DNA of 64,000 nt from Amycolatopsis balhimycina FH 1894 (GTDB taxonomy: Bacteria; Actinomycetota; Actinomycetes; Mycobacteriales; Pseudonocardiaceae). The notes beneath the pieces are model-generated. The model worked only from the letters and a program-made list of their open reading frames with translations, did not search any database and was not told the origin of the DNA. Positions 1 to 8,348 of the stretch are shown piece after piece (the first letter of the stretch is position 1; each line of letters starts with the position of its first letter). The position numbers and the translations under genes were made by a program. The stretch lies in assembly GCF_000384295.1 (NCBI RefSeq), contig NZ_KB913037.1, positions 1,655,975 to 1,719,974 of the forward strand, read 5' to 3'.

Positions 1-1050
1 TGCGAAGTGCGCGGCCTTGGTGAGGTTCTGCGCGTACATCAGCTTCGACACCGACATCTCCGGTCCCGGCGCCACCCCGGCCCGCATCCGTCGGATCGCC
101 CGCGCGTTCAGCTGCGCGGTGGCGGTCAGGTCGACGAGCAGTTCGGCCAGCCTGGCGCGCAGCGCGCCATCGTCTTCGTGACCGGCTGCCCGCATCAACG
201 CGGCCAGCCGGTCCGGCGTCAGAGCCGCGCTCACCGCGCCGACACCTTCGTTGCCGACCGTCGCCCGCTCGTTCATCAGGGTGGTCAGCGCGACCGTCCA
301 GCCCCCGTCGACGTCGCCGAGCCGATGGTCGTCGGGGACCCGGACGTCGGTCAGGAAGACCTCGTTGAAGTCGGCGCCGCCGGTCATCTGGCGCAGCGGC
401 CGGACCTCGACGCCGGGTGCGTCCATCGGCACGAGGAACGCGGTGATGCCGCGGTGCTTGGGGGCGTCCGGGTCGGTCCGGGCCAGGGCGAGGCCGATCT
501 GGCTGAGGTGCGCGACCGACGTCCACACCTTCTGTCCATTGAGGACCCAATCCGCGCCGTCACGCACCGCCGTAGTACGTACGGCCGCGAGGTCGGACCC
601 GGCGCCGGGCTCGCTGAACAGCTGGCAGGCGATGGCGTCGCCGCGGTACATCGCCGGCAGCCACCGGTCCTTCAGGTGCTGCCGCGCGTGGGCCAGGATG
701 GTCGGGCCGACCATCCCCAGCCCGACCACACCGATCGTGCCGGTGTCCGGCACGTCGTACTCCGCCTCGACGGCGTCGTAGAGCATGTCGTGGACGGCGG
801 TCAGGCCCCGCCCGCCGTACTCGGGCGGGCCGGTGATCCAGCCGAACCCGTTTTCGTACCGGGTCCGCTGCCAGGCCCGCGCGCGATCCACCGCGGCCCG
901 TTCGACGTCCGGCGGGTCGGCGCTGAAGTAGGCCACCCGGTCGTCGCCGTCACCCCAGCGGAACGCGGCGGGCTCGGGCCGGCGATCGGCGTGCGCGTCG
1001 AGGAACCGGCGGACCTCGTCGACGAAGTCCGGTTCGAGGTCGTGCTGCAT
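1..1050 (-). CDS. Acyl-CoA dehydrogenase, C-terminus off the window
   Basis: Probable FAD-dependent acyl-CoA dehydrogenase (alpha,beta-desaturation of an acyl-CoA). The 350 codons visible run open to the window edge, so the C-terminal helical domain end is missing. The ATG start gives MQHDLEPDFVDEV. Family signatures are PEYGGRGL near residue 77, FSEPGAGSD near 145 (flavin-contacting loop) and VLNGQKVWTS shortly after. It resembles the FadE-type ACADs at 11166 and 48510 more than short-chain ACADs. An AT-rich operator-like site lies 21-32 bases upstream of the start, so it probably belongs to the shared regulon rather than to the luxE-luxC transcript that ends just before it. Confidence 0.9.
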   Translation of the reverse strand, partial: MQHDLEPDFVDEVRRFLDAHADRRPEPAAFRWGDGDDRVAYFSADPPDVERAAVDRARAWQRTRYENGFGWITGPPEYGGRGLTAVHDMLYDAVEAEYDVPDTGTIGVVGLGMVGPTILAHARQHLKDRWLPAMYRGDAIACQLFSEPGAGSDLAAVRTTAVRDGADWVLNGQKVWTSVAHLSQIGLALARTDPDAPKHRGITAFLVPMDAPGVEVRPLRQMTGGADFNEVFLTDVRVPDDHRLGDVDGGWTVALTTLMNERATVGNEGVGAVSAALTPDRLAALMRAAGHEDDGALRARLAELLVDLTATAQLNARAIRRMRAGVAPGPEMSVSKLMYAQNLTKAAHFA

Positions 1051-1070
1051 CGGGCAACCCTATCATTAAT

Positions 1071-1082
1071 AGGTAGATAATT
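1071..1082 (+). promoter_or_regulatory. AT-rich operator-like site 1
   Basis: Core AGGTAGATAATT, followed by ACACTATC, in an AT-rich island spanning 1061-1090. It matches the recurrent core AGTTAGATAATT at 11 of 12 positions. It lies between the end of luxC and the start of the ACAD at 1050, so it would control the ACAD. Function as a repressor operator is inferred from recurrence in this window. Confidence 0.55.
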
Positions 1083-1085
1083 ACA

Positions 1086-2480
1086 CTATCCCTCGTCGCT
1101 GACCCAGCGGACCAGCCGCTGCAGCGGGTAGAAGCCGTCGTGCGGCAGCCCGGCCTCGACGACCGGAACGTGCCCGAGCGTCACGATGCGCTGGGCGCCC
1201 GCCGCGGCGAGCGCGTCCCGCAGCGACTCCTTGCGGGACGCGGGATAGACGCCGACGCTCTGCGTGGCGACGTTGATCCGGCCCAGCGCGTCCTCGAGCC
1301 GGTCCACCGGCACGACGTTCGCCACCTTGCACTCGGGATGGAAGTCGACCGGCTCCTCGGTGCGCACCACCAGCCCGTGGCCCTCGTAGCCACCGAACAC
1401 CCGGGCGTACGGCGCCAGGTCCCGCAGTGCTTCCACTTCGGCGCGGATCTCGGCGGGCACCGGGTTCCCCACCGCCGACCCGAGCCTGCGGGCGACGCCA
1501 AGCCGCGGGAGCAGCGCGGCAGCGAACCGGTCGGCGTCCTCGGCACTGCCCTCGACGTACTGGAACCGGCTGGCCGCGCACGCCTGCTGGTCCATCAGCA
1601 TGATGTCCTGCGCGGCGGCCTCCGCGGCTTCCGTCACCGCGGCGGCGGAACCGAACGCTTCCCGTCCGATCAGGGAAACCGACGTCTTGGGATCGAACGA
1701 CACCAGCTCGAAGCCGGGGCCCACGTAGGCGCGGGCACTGCGCAACGACGCCTCGCCGCCCCAGGCGGCGAGCTTGTCGAAGAACTGCGGCCGGAACAGC
1801 ACCGACTCGACCTCGGTGTCCCCGCCACGCCAGTAGGCGGCGGAGCACGAGCGGGTGGTCGGGTGGCCGGGCGCCACCGCGTGCAGGCCGGCGAGCAGCA
1901 GACTGGTCGAGTAGAGGTCGTTCGACGGCAGCTTGAACAGGTTGACCCCCTTGGTGAGGGCGGCCCGCAGCAGCGAAACCGCGCCGACACCGGGGGCGTT
2001 GCCCGCGAGCACGTGGACCACGCGGGCCGGGAACGCGCGGACCCGGACGGTGCGGCCGGACGGCGGGCCGGTGATCGTCCGCCAGCCGTCGAGGACGTCA
2101 GCGCCCCCAAGCTCCTGCTCGACCATGAACTCCATCGCGCGCCGGCTGAACGTCTTGCCCAACGAGGCGTACGCCTGGCTGAGCACCCCGGCCGGCAGCG
2201 GATTCGTCCGCCGGGCCGCCGCGAGCGCGTCGGCCACCAGGCCGTCCGGGTCCCGGTCCAGCCAGGAACCGAGTTCCCCCAGCAGGTCCATGATCTCGGC
2301 GACCGGCGTGCCGAAGGCCGGTCCCGGTTCGTTCCGCGGCCAGACCAGCGCGTCGAGGTCCAGCGCGGGCGTGACGAAGCGGTTCGCGCCGCTGCCGAAG
2401 GAGCGCTCGTCACCGCTGACCGGCACGCCGCGCTGCACGTGCCACACCCGGTTCGGGGTGTCCGTCTCGAGGGTGGTCAT
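1086..2480 (-). CDS. luxC: LuxC-family acyl reductase
   Basis: LuxC-family fatty-acyl reductase (464 aa), which in the luminescence system uses NADPH to reduce an acyl group handed over by LuxE to the aldehyde. The fold is ALDH-like. The expected nucleophile is Cys301 in DQQACAAS, close to the position of the LuxC catalytic cysteine. HVLAGNAPGVG near 156 and LFKLPSND near 181 are typical LuxC cofactor-domain segments. The start ATG overlaps the luxE stop (ATGA), so the two are translationally coupled. No luxAB is present, so light emission is not the role. The pair may form or consume an aldehyde intermediate in the surrounding acyl-CoA pathway (inference). Confidence 0.88.
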   Translation of the reverse strand: MTTLETDTPNRVWHVQRGVPVSGDERSFGSGANRFVTPALDLDALVWPRNEPGPAFGTPVAEIMDLLGELGSWLDRDPDGLVADALAAARRTNPLPAGVLSQAYASLGKTFSRRAMEFMVEQELGGADVLDGWRTITGPPSGRTVRVRAFPARVVHVLAGNAPGVGAVSLLRAALTKGVNLFKLPSNDLYSTSLLLAGLHAVAPGHPTTRSCSAAYWRGGDTEVESVLFRPQFFDKLAAWGGEASLRSARAYVGPGFELVSFDPKTSVSLIGREAFGSAAAVTEAAEAAAQDIMLMDQQACAASRFQYVEGSAEDADRFAAALLPRLGVARRLGSAVGNPVPAEIRAEVEALRDLAPYARVFGGYEGHGLVVRTEEPVDFHPECKVANVVPVDRLEDALGRINVATQSVGVYPASRKESLRDALAAAGAQRIVTLGHVPVVEAGLPHDGFYPLQRLVRWVSDEG

Positions 2481-3823
2481 GAGGCCAGCGCTCCCCGGAT
2501 GTAGCCGTCGATGGTGCCGGCGCACCCGATCGTGTCGTCGCCGGTCTGATACCGCGTGATGGTGTCGAGGATCGTCGGCCCGGGGCGGCCGCACAGACAC
2601 TGCTCTGCAGTGTCGAACTGCACCCGGTCGCTGGTGATCGTGCCGCTCCAGCGGCCGGTGATGGCGAAGTCCACGAACGCGAAGCGGCCTTCGACCACCT
2701 GCCCGCTGACGTCCTCGGTGTTCAGCAGCGTCTCGCCCGACTGGTCGAGCACGAGTGGCAGCAGGCCCGGCGGGATGTGGTAGCGCAGCTTCTCGCACCG
2801 GTTCATCAGCTGGAACATCTCGGTCATCCCGTAGGTGCCGGTGCGGACGACGTCGCCGTAGAACTGCGCGACCTGCTCCTGGTAGTCGTCCGGGAGGGCC
2901 ACGTTCTTGATCCCGCCGCCCGCGCTGACGATCGTCTCGGCGTGGAAAGCGCCGTCCGGGATACCCCGTTCCCGGGCCCGGTCGCGGACCAGCAGGTGCT
3001 GCGCCCAGGTGCCGGAGATGCTCAGCTTCTCGTTCCGCCGGTCCAGCAGGCGATCGATGAACGCGTCGATGCCGGGGTACAGCGCGGCGCTGCGGGCCTG
3101 CTGCTGCCGTTCGAAGGCGGCGATCTCGCCGGGGGTGGCCTGGCCGTCGGCCATCCGGCGGCGCATGGCCGCGAGGCGGCTGATGTCGGTCAGGCGCAAC
3201 CGCTCGTCGGTCAGGAAGAACGCGTTGTCCGGGGTGGACCACAGGCTCGCCCCGAGGTTCGCCGCATCCGTGGCGCTGTTCACCCCGACGTGCGGCCCCA
3301 GCCAGAAGTAGCTGCGGGAGCCGTCCGCGCGGGCGAAGGGCCAGCCGAGCTGGCGGGCGAAGGCGTCCACTTTGCGCGCGCGGTCTTCGGCGCTGTGCCG
3401 CAGGAACGAGCACTTGCCGGTGGTGCCGCTGGTGGCGATCACGAAGTGGCCGTTTTCCCGCAGCCGGTCGACCCACTCGTCCTCGTCGGCGACGCCGTCG
3501 AAGTCGACGCCGGTCACGTCGTCGGTGGACAAAGTGGTCAGCCAGCGCGCCAGATCCTTCCAGCGCTTCTTTTCCACGAAGCTCGCCGGGTAGGATTTGT
3601 AAGTCGAGTGCGGGAACAGCAACGGAACCAGGTCGCTCTTGCGGGAAATCCGGTCGACACCGGCCTCGCGGGCCCGGCGGTCGAGGATCGGCACCTGCTG
3701 CCGGCGCTCGGCGACCACGGCGTCCGCCGCGGCCAGGTGCAGCGGGAGCAACTCCGCCGCTGGATACCGGTAGAGCTCCGGCGCCTGCCCCAGCTCGAGC
3801 AGTGTGCGGCTGGCCTGGTCCAT
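2477..3823 (-). CDS. luxE: LuxE-family acyl-protein synthetase
   Basis: LuxE/acyl-protein synthetase family (448 aa): ATP-dependent activation of a carboxylic acid to acyl-AMP and transfer to an enzyme cysteine before reduction by LuxC. The adenylate-binding motif SGTTGK is at residues 132-137. The C-terminus has a CLCGRPGP segment (Cys409, Cys411) and Cys434, any of which could carry the acyl group. The start was chosen at the ATG preceded by AAGGAGG. A longer reading frame upstream has no ribosome site and would run over the divergent regulator's leader. It is the first gene of a two-gene operon with luxC. No AT-rich regulon site lies in front of it. Confidence 0.87.
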   Translation of the reverse strand: MDQASRTLLELGQAPELYRYPAAELLPLHLAAADAVVAERRQQVPILDRRAREAGVDRISRKSDLVPLLFPHSTYKSYPASFVEKKRWKDLARWLTTLSTDDVTGVDFDGVADEDEWVDRLRENGHFVIATSGTTGKCSFLRHSAEDRARKVDAFARQLGWPFARADGSRSYFWLGPHVGVNSATDAANLGASLWSTPDNAFFLTDERLRLTDISRLAAMRRRMADGQATPGEIAAFERQQQARSAALYPGIDAFIDRLLDRRNEKLSISGTWAQHLLVRDRARERGIPDGAFHAETIVSAGGGIKNVALPDDYQEQVAQFYGDVVRTGTYGMTEMFQLMNRCEKLRYHIPPGLLPLVLDQSGETLLNTEDVSGQVVEGRFAFVDFAITGRWSGTITSDRVQFDTAEQCLCGRPGPTILDTITRYQTGDDTIGCAGTIDGYIRGALAS

Positions 3824-3895
3824 CGGAAGCCTCCTTGGATCCCGGACGGGGGGTCGGCAGGAAGCGTGCGCCGGTACAGCGGCGGAAACCATGGG

Positions 3896-3923
3896 CGGAA
3901 CGGACGATACCGGCGCCGTTCCG
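3896..3923. promoter_or_regulatory. Inverted repeat between luxE and regulator
   Basis: Perfect 8-base inverted repeat, CGGAACGG and CCGTTCCG, separated by 12 bases, in the 130-base divergent gap between luxE and the AraC/GlxA-type gene. The spacing suits a dimeric regulator binding one face of the helix. It is a candidate operator for the neighbouring regulator. Evidence is symmetry and position only. Confidence 0.35.
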
Positions 3924-3953
3924 GCCACTTCGGACGGTGAGAGGCGGGCACGG

Positions 3954-4907
3954 ATGCGGCAGCAGGTCTTCATCGTCGCCTTCGAGGGAGTCCTCCTCGG
4001 CAGCCTCGGGCTGGTTTCGGACGCCATGGCGCTCTCGGACCGTTACCGCGGCCGGGTCTACGGCGGACACGCGTTCTACCCGTCGAGCACCGAGGTGACC
4101 GGCCTGCAGGTGCGGGTGCTGACCCCGACCGGCGACGGAGTGTGCGCGGCGGGCGGTGTCCGGCTGCTCGCCGACGGCCGCGTCGGCGGGGACACCATCG
4201 CGAAAGCCGTGGTGCTGCCTGCCTTCGGCGGCGACGTGCACCTGTCGCAGTGGGCGGTGGTCCTGCCCTGGCTCAGGCGGCAGCACGCGGGCGGGGCGCT
4301 CATCGCGGCCGCGGGCGCGTCCGTGCTGGCGCTGGCTGAGGCGGGGCTGCTGGACGGAGTCGAAGCGGTCGCCGACGAGCGCGTGGCACGACGTATCGAA
4401 ACACGCCATCCGGCCGTCTTGCTGCTGCCCGGGCTGCCGGTGCTGGCGACCGGGAACATCGTCACGGCCGCGACCATGGACGGCGAACAGGAGATGGTGC
4501 GCGAGCTGGTGCGCCGGATCGGCTCGCCGAACCAGCTGGACTGGGTGGACGAAGAACTCGGACGCCGGGCGGCGCACGACCCGGTGCCGGACGCGACGGT
4601 GGGGCGGTTCCTCCAGCTGGCCCGCGAGCACTACGCCGAACCGCGGTCCGTCGCGGCGATCGCGGCGGAACTCGGCACCACCGAACGGACGTTGCGCCGC
4701 CGGTGCCGCGCGGCGCTGGGCGAAAGCCCGAGCGACGTCCTGCGCCGGCTGCGCCTGGACGCGGCCCGGATCATGCTCAGCCGTTCTTCGATCCCGGTGG
4801 ACCGGGTGGGCGCGCTGGTCGGTTACGCCGACGCCGGGGCGTTCCGTGGCCAGTTCCGCAGGCGGTTCGGCCACGCGCCTTCAGCCGTCCGCCGCGGTGA
4901 AGGCTGA
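3954..4907 (+). CDS. GlxA-type AraC-family transcriptional regulator
   Basis: DNA-binding regulator of the GlxA type (317 aa). It has an N-terminal DJ-1/PfpI (class I glutamine-amidotransferase-like) sensor domain, roughly residues 1-185, and a C-terminal AraC double helix-turn-helix, roughly 215-315, including IAAELGTTERTLRRRCRAAL and a VGYADAGAFRGQFRRRFG second helix pair. The start was placed at MRQQVFIVAFEG because the domain begins there; upstream in-frame codons overlap the luxE ribosome site. It is transcribed divergently from luxE-luxC and is its likely regulator. The inverted repeat at 3896-3923 is a possible binding site. Confidence 0.87.
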   Translation: MRQQVFIVAFEGVLLGSLGLVSDAMALSDRYRGRVYGGHAFYPSSTEVTGLQVRVLTPTGDGVCAAGGVRLLADGRVGGDTIAKAVVLPAFGGDVHLSQWAVVLPWLRRQHAGGALIAAAGASVLALAEAGLLDGVEAVADERVARRIETRHPAVLLLPGLPVLATGNIVTAATMDGEQEMVRELVRRIGSPNQLDWVDEELGRRAAHDPVPDATVGRFLQLAREHYAEPRSVAAIAAELGTTERTLRRRCRAALGESPSDVLRRLRLDAARIMLSRSSIPVDRVGALVGYADAGAFRGQFRRRFGHAPSAVRRGEG

Positions 4908-4959
4908 CGGCAGCAGCCTCGGCCACTTCCCCTGGCCGGGCCGGCCGCTTCAGCGCGTT

Positions 4960-5475
4960 TCAGAAATAGCCCTTTGTGCCGTCGAGCAGTTCCCGGACGA
5001 TGTCCGCGTGCCCGGCGTGCCGCCCGGTCTCCTCGATGAGGTGGATCAGCATCCAGCGGAGGTTGGCGCCACCGGCGGTGAAGCCGCCGTGGCGGCCGAC
5101 GTCGTCCAGGGAGGCCGACTCGACGATCGCGTTGCTGCGGGCACACTGGGCCGCGTACTCCGCGATGAGTTCGGCGAGCGGGCGGCCTTCGGTGTGCCAG
5201 TCGGCATCCTCGGCCGACTCGTCGAACGACGGGTTCTGCTTCTCGTCGCCGCCGAGGAACAACACGTCCAGCCAAGTGTGTTCGGTCCAGCGCATGTGCG
5301 AGAGGAGACCGGCCATCGTCATGGCCGGCGAGGTCGGGATGACCGAGCGGTGCGCGTCGTCGTCGGTCAGCCCCTCGCATTTCCAGCGAAGGATCTGCCG
5401 CTGCAGGTCCAGCCAGCCGATGAGCGCGGTGCGTTCGTCCGCTTGGAGCGGGGGCCGTGCCAGTTTCGATGCCAT
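4960..5475 (-). CDS. DinB/DUF664 family protein
   Basis: DinB-like four-helix-bundle protein of the DUF664 group (171 aa), a superfamily that includes mycothiol- and bacillithiol-dependent transferases and hydrolases. Candidate metal-binding histidines are visible in LSHMRWTEHTW near residue 60 and in HLIEETGRHAGHAD near residues 142-155. No substrate can be assigned. It stands alone between the regulator (convergent) and an ACAD operon, with no AT-rich regulon site, and is probably a housekeeping or detoxification gene unrelated to the cluster. Confidence 0.75.
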   Translation of the reverse strand: MASKLARPPLQADERTALIGWLDLQRQILRWKCEGLTDDDAHRSVIPTSPAMTMAGLLSHMRWTEHTWLDVLFLGGDEKQNPSFDESAEDADWHTEGRPLAELIAEYAAQCARSNAIVESASLDDVGRHGGFTAGGANLRWMLIHLIEETGRHAGHADIVRELLDGTKGYF

Positions 5476-5532
5476 GCCGGCGAACGCTACCCGGGGCGGC
5501 GCGGAGCGGGCACCTGGTTTACGGGACCGCCC

Positions 5533-6684
5533 TCAGTAGGTGCGCAGGCCCATGCTCCGTGCGATGCCATTGCGCTGGATCTGGCTGGTGCCACCGGAGA
5601 TCGTGGCCACGATCGACTCCCGGTAGCGGAAGCTCATCACGCTCTCGGTGGAGAAGCCGTGCCCGGCGCAGACCTGCATGCCCAGCCGGGCGGCGGCGAC
5701 ATACGTCTCCGAGCCCTTCAGCTTCGCCATCGAGCCCTCGCGGGTGCACGGCTTGCCCTGGGCCAGGAGCCAGGCTGCCCGGTACGCGAGCAGCCGGGCC
5801 GAGTCGATCTCGGTCTGCAGGTCGGCGATGGCGTGCGCGATCGCCTGGAAGGTACCGACCGGGCGGCCGAACGCCTGCCGGGTGCGCGCGAACTCGAGCA
5901 TCTCGTCCAGCGTCGCCTGCGCCGCGCCGAGGTAGCCGCCGGTGATGATGACCTTCTCCAGCTCGATGTTGGACAGCATCACCTTCCAGCCTTCTCCGGC
6001 CGGTCCGACCAGGTTCTCCTTGGGCACCACGACGTCACCGAAGAAGACCTCGTTGGTCCCCAGGATGTGCCGGGCGAGGGTGGGGGTCCGGCGGACCTCC
6101 ACCCCCGGGCTCTCCGGGTCGATCAGCAGCAGGCTGATCCCGCTGTGCTTGGGTTCCCGCGGCCCGGTGCGCACGTACGTCGCGATCGTGGTGTCCGGCA
6201 GCCCGGCGCCCGTGCACCAGGCCTTCTGGCCACGGACCACGAAGTGGTCCCCGCGGTCCTCGGCCGTGGTGCGTAGCGCAGCCGCGTCCGACCCGCTGTC
6301 GGGCTCGCTCAGGCCGACCGCAAGCCGGTGCCGGCCGGTCATCACCTGGTCGCGGATGAAGTCCCGTTGCGGTTCGGTTCCCCAGCGGAACACGGTGATC
6401 CCCGGGATGAGCACGCCGATGTAGCACATGGCCACGTCGAAGCTGGCGCGGCCGAGTTCCTCCGCGAGCACGATCAGCTCCACCGGGCCGCCGCCGTCCC
6501 CGCCCTCTTCGGCGGGGAAGGGCAGGGAGAACCAGCCCAGGTCGGCCATGCCGGAGAACAGCTCCGGGGGCACGGCGGACTCCTCGTCCCACTTCTTGGC
6601 CTGTTCCGCCGGACAGACCTTCGCGACGAACTGACGCGCGGTCTCGCGCAACATCCGTTGCTCGTCGGTCAGCTCGAAGTCCAC
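5533..6684 (-). CDS. Acyl-CoA dehydrogenase
   Basis: ACAD (383 aa), FAD enzyme desaturating an acyl-CoA. Motifs include LPFPAEEGGDGGG (N-terminal domain), GLSEPDSGSDAA (flavin loop) and a C-terminal SGGTSQIQRN. The medium-chain catalytic Glu of the usual YEGT motif is replaced by Gly here, so the base must sit elsewhere, as in isovaleryl- and long-chain-type ACADs. The start is GTG (VDFELTDEQ), with a G-rich GGGGG ribosome site. An upstream TTG would lie inside the AT-rich operator-like region. It is monocistronic, with site 2 just upstream. Confidence 0.9.
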   Translation of the reverse strand: MDFELTDEQRMLRETARQFVAKVCPAEQAKKWDEESAVPPELFSGMADLGWFSLPFPAEEGGDGGGPVELIVLAEELGRASFDVAMCYIGVLIPGITVFRWGTEPQRDFIRDQVMTGRHRLAVGLSEPDSGSDAAALRTTAEDRGDHFVVRGQKAWCTGAGLPDTTIATYVRTGPREPKHSGISLLLIDPESPGVEVRRTPTLARHILGTNEVFFGDVVVPKENLVGPAGEGWKVMLSNIELEKVIITGGYLGAAQATLDEMLEFARTRQAFGRPVGTFQAIAHAIADLQTEIDSARLLAYRAAWLLAQGKPCTREGSMAKLKGSETYVAAARLGMQVCAGHGFSTESVMSFRYRESIVATISGGTSQIQRNGIARSMGLRTY

Positions 6685-6712
6685 GGCAGACCCCCATCGC
6701 TCAGGGATGAAC

Positions 6713-6724
6713 AATCATCTATCT
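6713..6724 (-). promoter_or_regulatory. AT-rich operator-like site 2
   Basis: On the minus strand the core reads AGATAGATGATT, with TAGTGCAAT beside it, in an AT-rich stretch at 6711-6740. It sits about 29 bases upstream of the GTG start of the ACAD and downstream of the GntR gene. The match to AGTTAGATAATT is imperfect, so this is one of the weaker members of the set. Confidence 0.4.
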
Positions 6725-6742
6725 CATTGCACTATATAGGTG

Positions 6743-7477
6743 TCAGCGCAGCAGGTCGAGGACCGTGGTCATCGACCGGTTCCCGAGCAGGTACTCGTGG
6801 GCCTGCTCCAGGTGCGACCGCCACACCAGGGTGGCCTCGGCCGCCTCGCCGGCGGTGACCAGCTCGACCAGCCGGACGTGTGCGCGGAAGCCGCTGAGGT
6901 TGGCCCGGACGTTCTCTTCGGTGCCCGCGTCGAGGTCGACGTGCGACCAGTTCGCCCGGTCGATGATGTGCCGCACCATGCCGTTGAGCAGGGCCAGCGT
7001 CTGGTTGCCCGAGAGCTCCACGACCAGGGCGTGGAACCGCATGTGCGCGCGGATGAACGCGGGCGGGTCGTCGATCAGCGACTCCGCCTCGGCGAGCGCG
7101 GTGTGCAGCCGGTCGAGATCGGCGGCGGTGCGCCGCCCCGCGAGGAGCCCGGCGCACGGCGCTTCGATCACGGTCCGGGCGGCATAGACGTCCTGCAGCG
7201 TCGCCGACCGGTGTTCGAGGATGAACCCGGCGTAGCGCGCGGCGACGGAACCGTCCGGGACGTGCACGCGCGCCCCGCCCCGAGCCCCGCGGCGGATGCT
7301 GATCAGCGACTCCGATTCCAGCACCCGGAACGCCTCCCGCAGTGTCGGCCGCGACACCGCGAACTCCGCCATCAGCTCGGCCTCGGCCGGCAGCGCGTCG
7401 CCTTCGGTCAGCTCGCCGCGGACGATCCGGCGGCGCAGCTCGAGCGCGACCAGTTCGGCCATCTTGGGTATCCGCAC
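6743..7477 (-). CDS. GntR-family regulator, FCD (FadR) subgroup
   Basis: GntR/FadR-type regulator (244 aa). It has an N-terminal winged helix at about residues 5-70, with FAVSRPTLREAFRVLESESLI as recognition region, and an all-helical FCD ligand domain from about 90 to 230. Histidines in RAHMRFHALV, GFRAHVRL and WRSHLEQAHEYL suit the usual FCD metal/ligand site. The start is GTG with AGGAAGG upstream. It is the last gene of the ligase-aldolase-DUF35-MaoC operon, 13 bases after MaoC, so it probably senses an acyl-CoA or acid intermediate of that module and regulates it (inference). Confidence 0.88.
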   Translation of the reverse strand: MRIPKMAELVALELRRRIVRGELTEGDALPAEAELMAEFAVSRPTLREAFRVLESESLISIRRGARGGARVHVPDGSVAARYAGFILEHRSATLQDVYAARTVIEAPCAGLLAGRRTAADLDRLHTALAEAESLIDDPPAFIRAHMRFHALVVELSGNQTLALLNGMVRHIIDRANWSHVDLDAGTEENVRANLSGFRAHVRLVELVTAGEAAEATLVWRSHLEQAHEYLLGNRSMTTVLDLLR

Positions 7478-7490
7478 GTGGTCCGCCTTC

Positions 7491-7946
7491 CTAGAAATAC
7501 TGGCGGCTGACGGTCTCGGCCACGCAGGCGGGCCGCTCGACGCCCTCGATCTCCACGGTCACGCGAAAGAACAGCTGGGCCGACGTGGCGTCCAGCGGCT
7601 GCGCGTCGACCAGTTCGGTGGTGCCGCGCAGCCGCGAGCCGACCGGCACCGGCGTGACGAAGCGGACCTTGTCCAGGCCGTAGTTGACCGCCATCCGGGC
7701 GCCTTCGACCCGGTAGACGGCGACCATGAACATCGGCAGCAGCGACAGGGTCAGGTAGCCGTGCGCGATCGTCGTGCCGAACGGCCCCGCCGCGGCACGC
7801 TCGGCGTCGACGTGGATCCACTGGTGGTCGCCGGTCGCCCCGGCGAACGCGTCGATCCGGTCCTGGTCGATCGTGACCCACTCGCTGCTGCCCAGGACGC
7901 TGCCTTTGGCGGCGAAGATCCCCTCGAGACCGGCTAAGACCTGCAT
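7491..7946 (-). CDS. MaoC-like enoyl-CoA hydratase
   Basis: Single-hotdog R-specific enoyl-CoA hydratase of the MaoC family (151 aa). The catalytic segment FAGATGDHQWIHVD carries Asp40 and His45 in the expected spacing, so it should be active, adding water to a trans-2-enoyl-CoA. It lies 9 bases after the DUF35 gene in the ligase-Ltp-DUF35-MaoC operon. In steroid side-chain degradation a MaoC pair (ChsH1-ChsH2) hydrates the enoyl-CoA that Ltp2 then cleaves. The same order of functions is present here, although the DUF35 is a separate protein rather than fused to a second MaoC. Confidence 0.85.
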   Translation of the reverse strand: MQVLAGLEGIFAAKGSVLGSSEWVTIDQDRIDAFAGATGDHQWIHVDAERAAAGPFGTTIAHGYLTLSLLPMFMVAVYRVEGARMAVNYGLDKVRFVTPVPVGSRLRGTTELVDAQPLDATSAQLFFRVTVEIEGVERPACVAETVSRQYF

Positions 7947-7955
7947 GGCACTCCC

Positions 7956-8348
7956 TTACGCGGGCACGAAATACGGCAAGGTGATCTCGGCGGTCAGTGG
8001 CCGGAAGTCGACCCGCACCCGCAGGCCGATGACGACGTCGTCCACCGGGCAGCCGACCACGTGGGACAGCAACGGCACGCCGTCGTCGAGGTCGACGATC
8101 GCCAGCGCGAACGGCACGTCGAAGCCGGGTCCGGGCGCGCGGTGGACGACCGTCACGGCGTACACCGTGCCGGTTCCCGTGCTCGGCACGTAAGTCCAGT
8201 TCCGGGAGAGGCAGCCCGGGCACGCGGGCTCGGGCGCGAAGAACGTGAGCCCGCAGTCCCCGCACTTCGGGAGGACGAGCCTGCCGTCGGCGGCCGCGTC
8301 CCAGAAGGGGCGGCTCAGTGTCGTCGGCTGGGGCACCGGACGGCTCAT
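7956..8348 (-). CDS. DUF35 zinc-ribbon/OB-fold protein
   Basis: Small DUF35 protein (130 aa): N-terminal rubredoxin-like zinc ribbon with Cys29, Cys32, Cys43 and Cys46, then an OB-fold. DUF35 proteins are obligate partners of thiolase-superfamily enzymes; the DUF35 domain of ChsH2 binds the aldolase Ltp2 and is needed for retro-aldol cleavage. Its ATG overlaps the stop of the Ltp2-like gene (ATGA), which predicts a stoichiometric complex of the two products. No enzymatic residues of its own are visible. Confidence 0.85.
   Translation of the reverse strand: MSRPVPQPTTLSRPFWDAAADGRLVLPKCGDCGLTFFAPEPACPGCLSRNWTYVPSTGTGTVYAVTVVHRAPGPGFDVPFALAIVDLDDGVPLLSHVVGCPVDDVVIGLRVRVDFRPLTAEITLPYFVPA

Noticed and set aside
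1086..3823. Bioluminescence operon
   Set aside because: luxC and luxE occur but no luxA/luxB. The luciferase-like gene at 62451 is a single distant TIM-barrel protein 60 kb away.
1086..4874. A 1262-codon minus-strand open frame running through luxC, luxE and the regulator
   Set aside because: Only the part from 2480 down is LuxC-like. The rest is the other frame of luxE and the antisense of the regulator, with low-complexity Arg/Pro/Gly composition.
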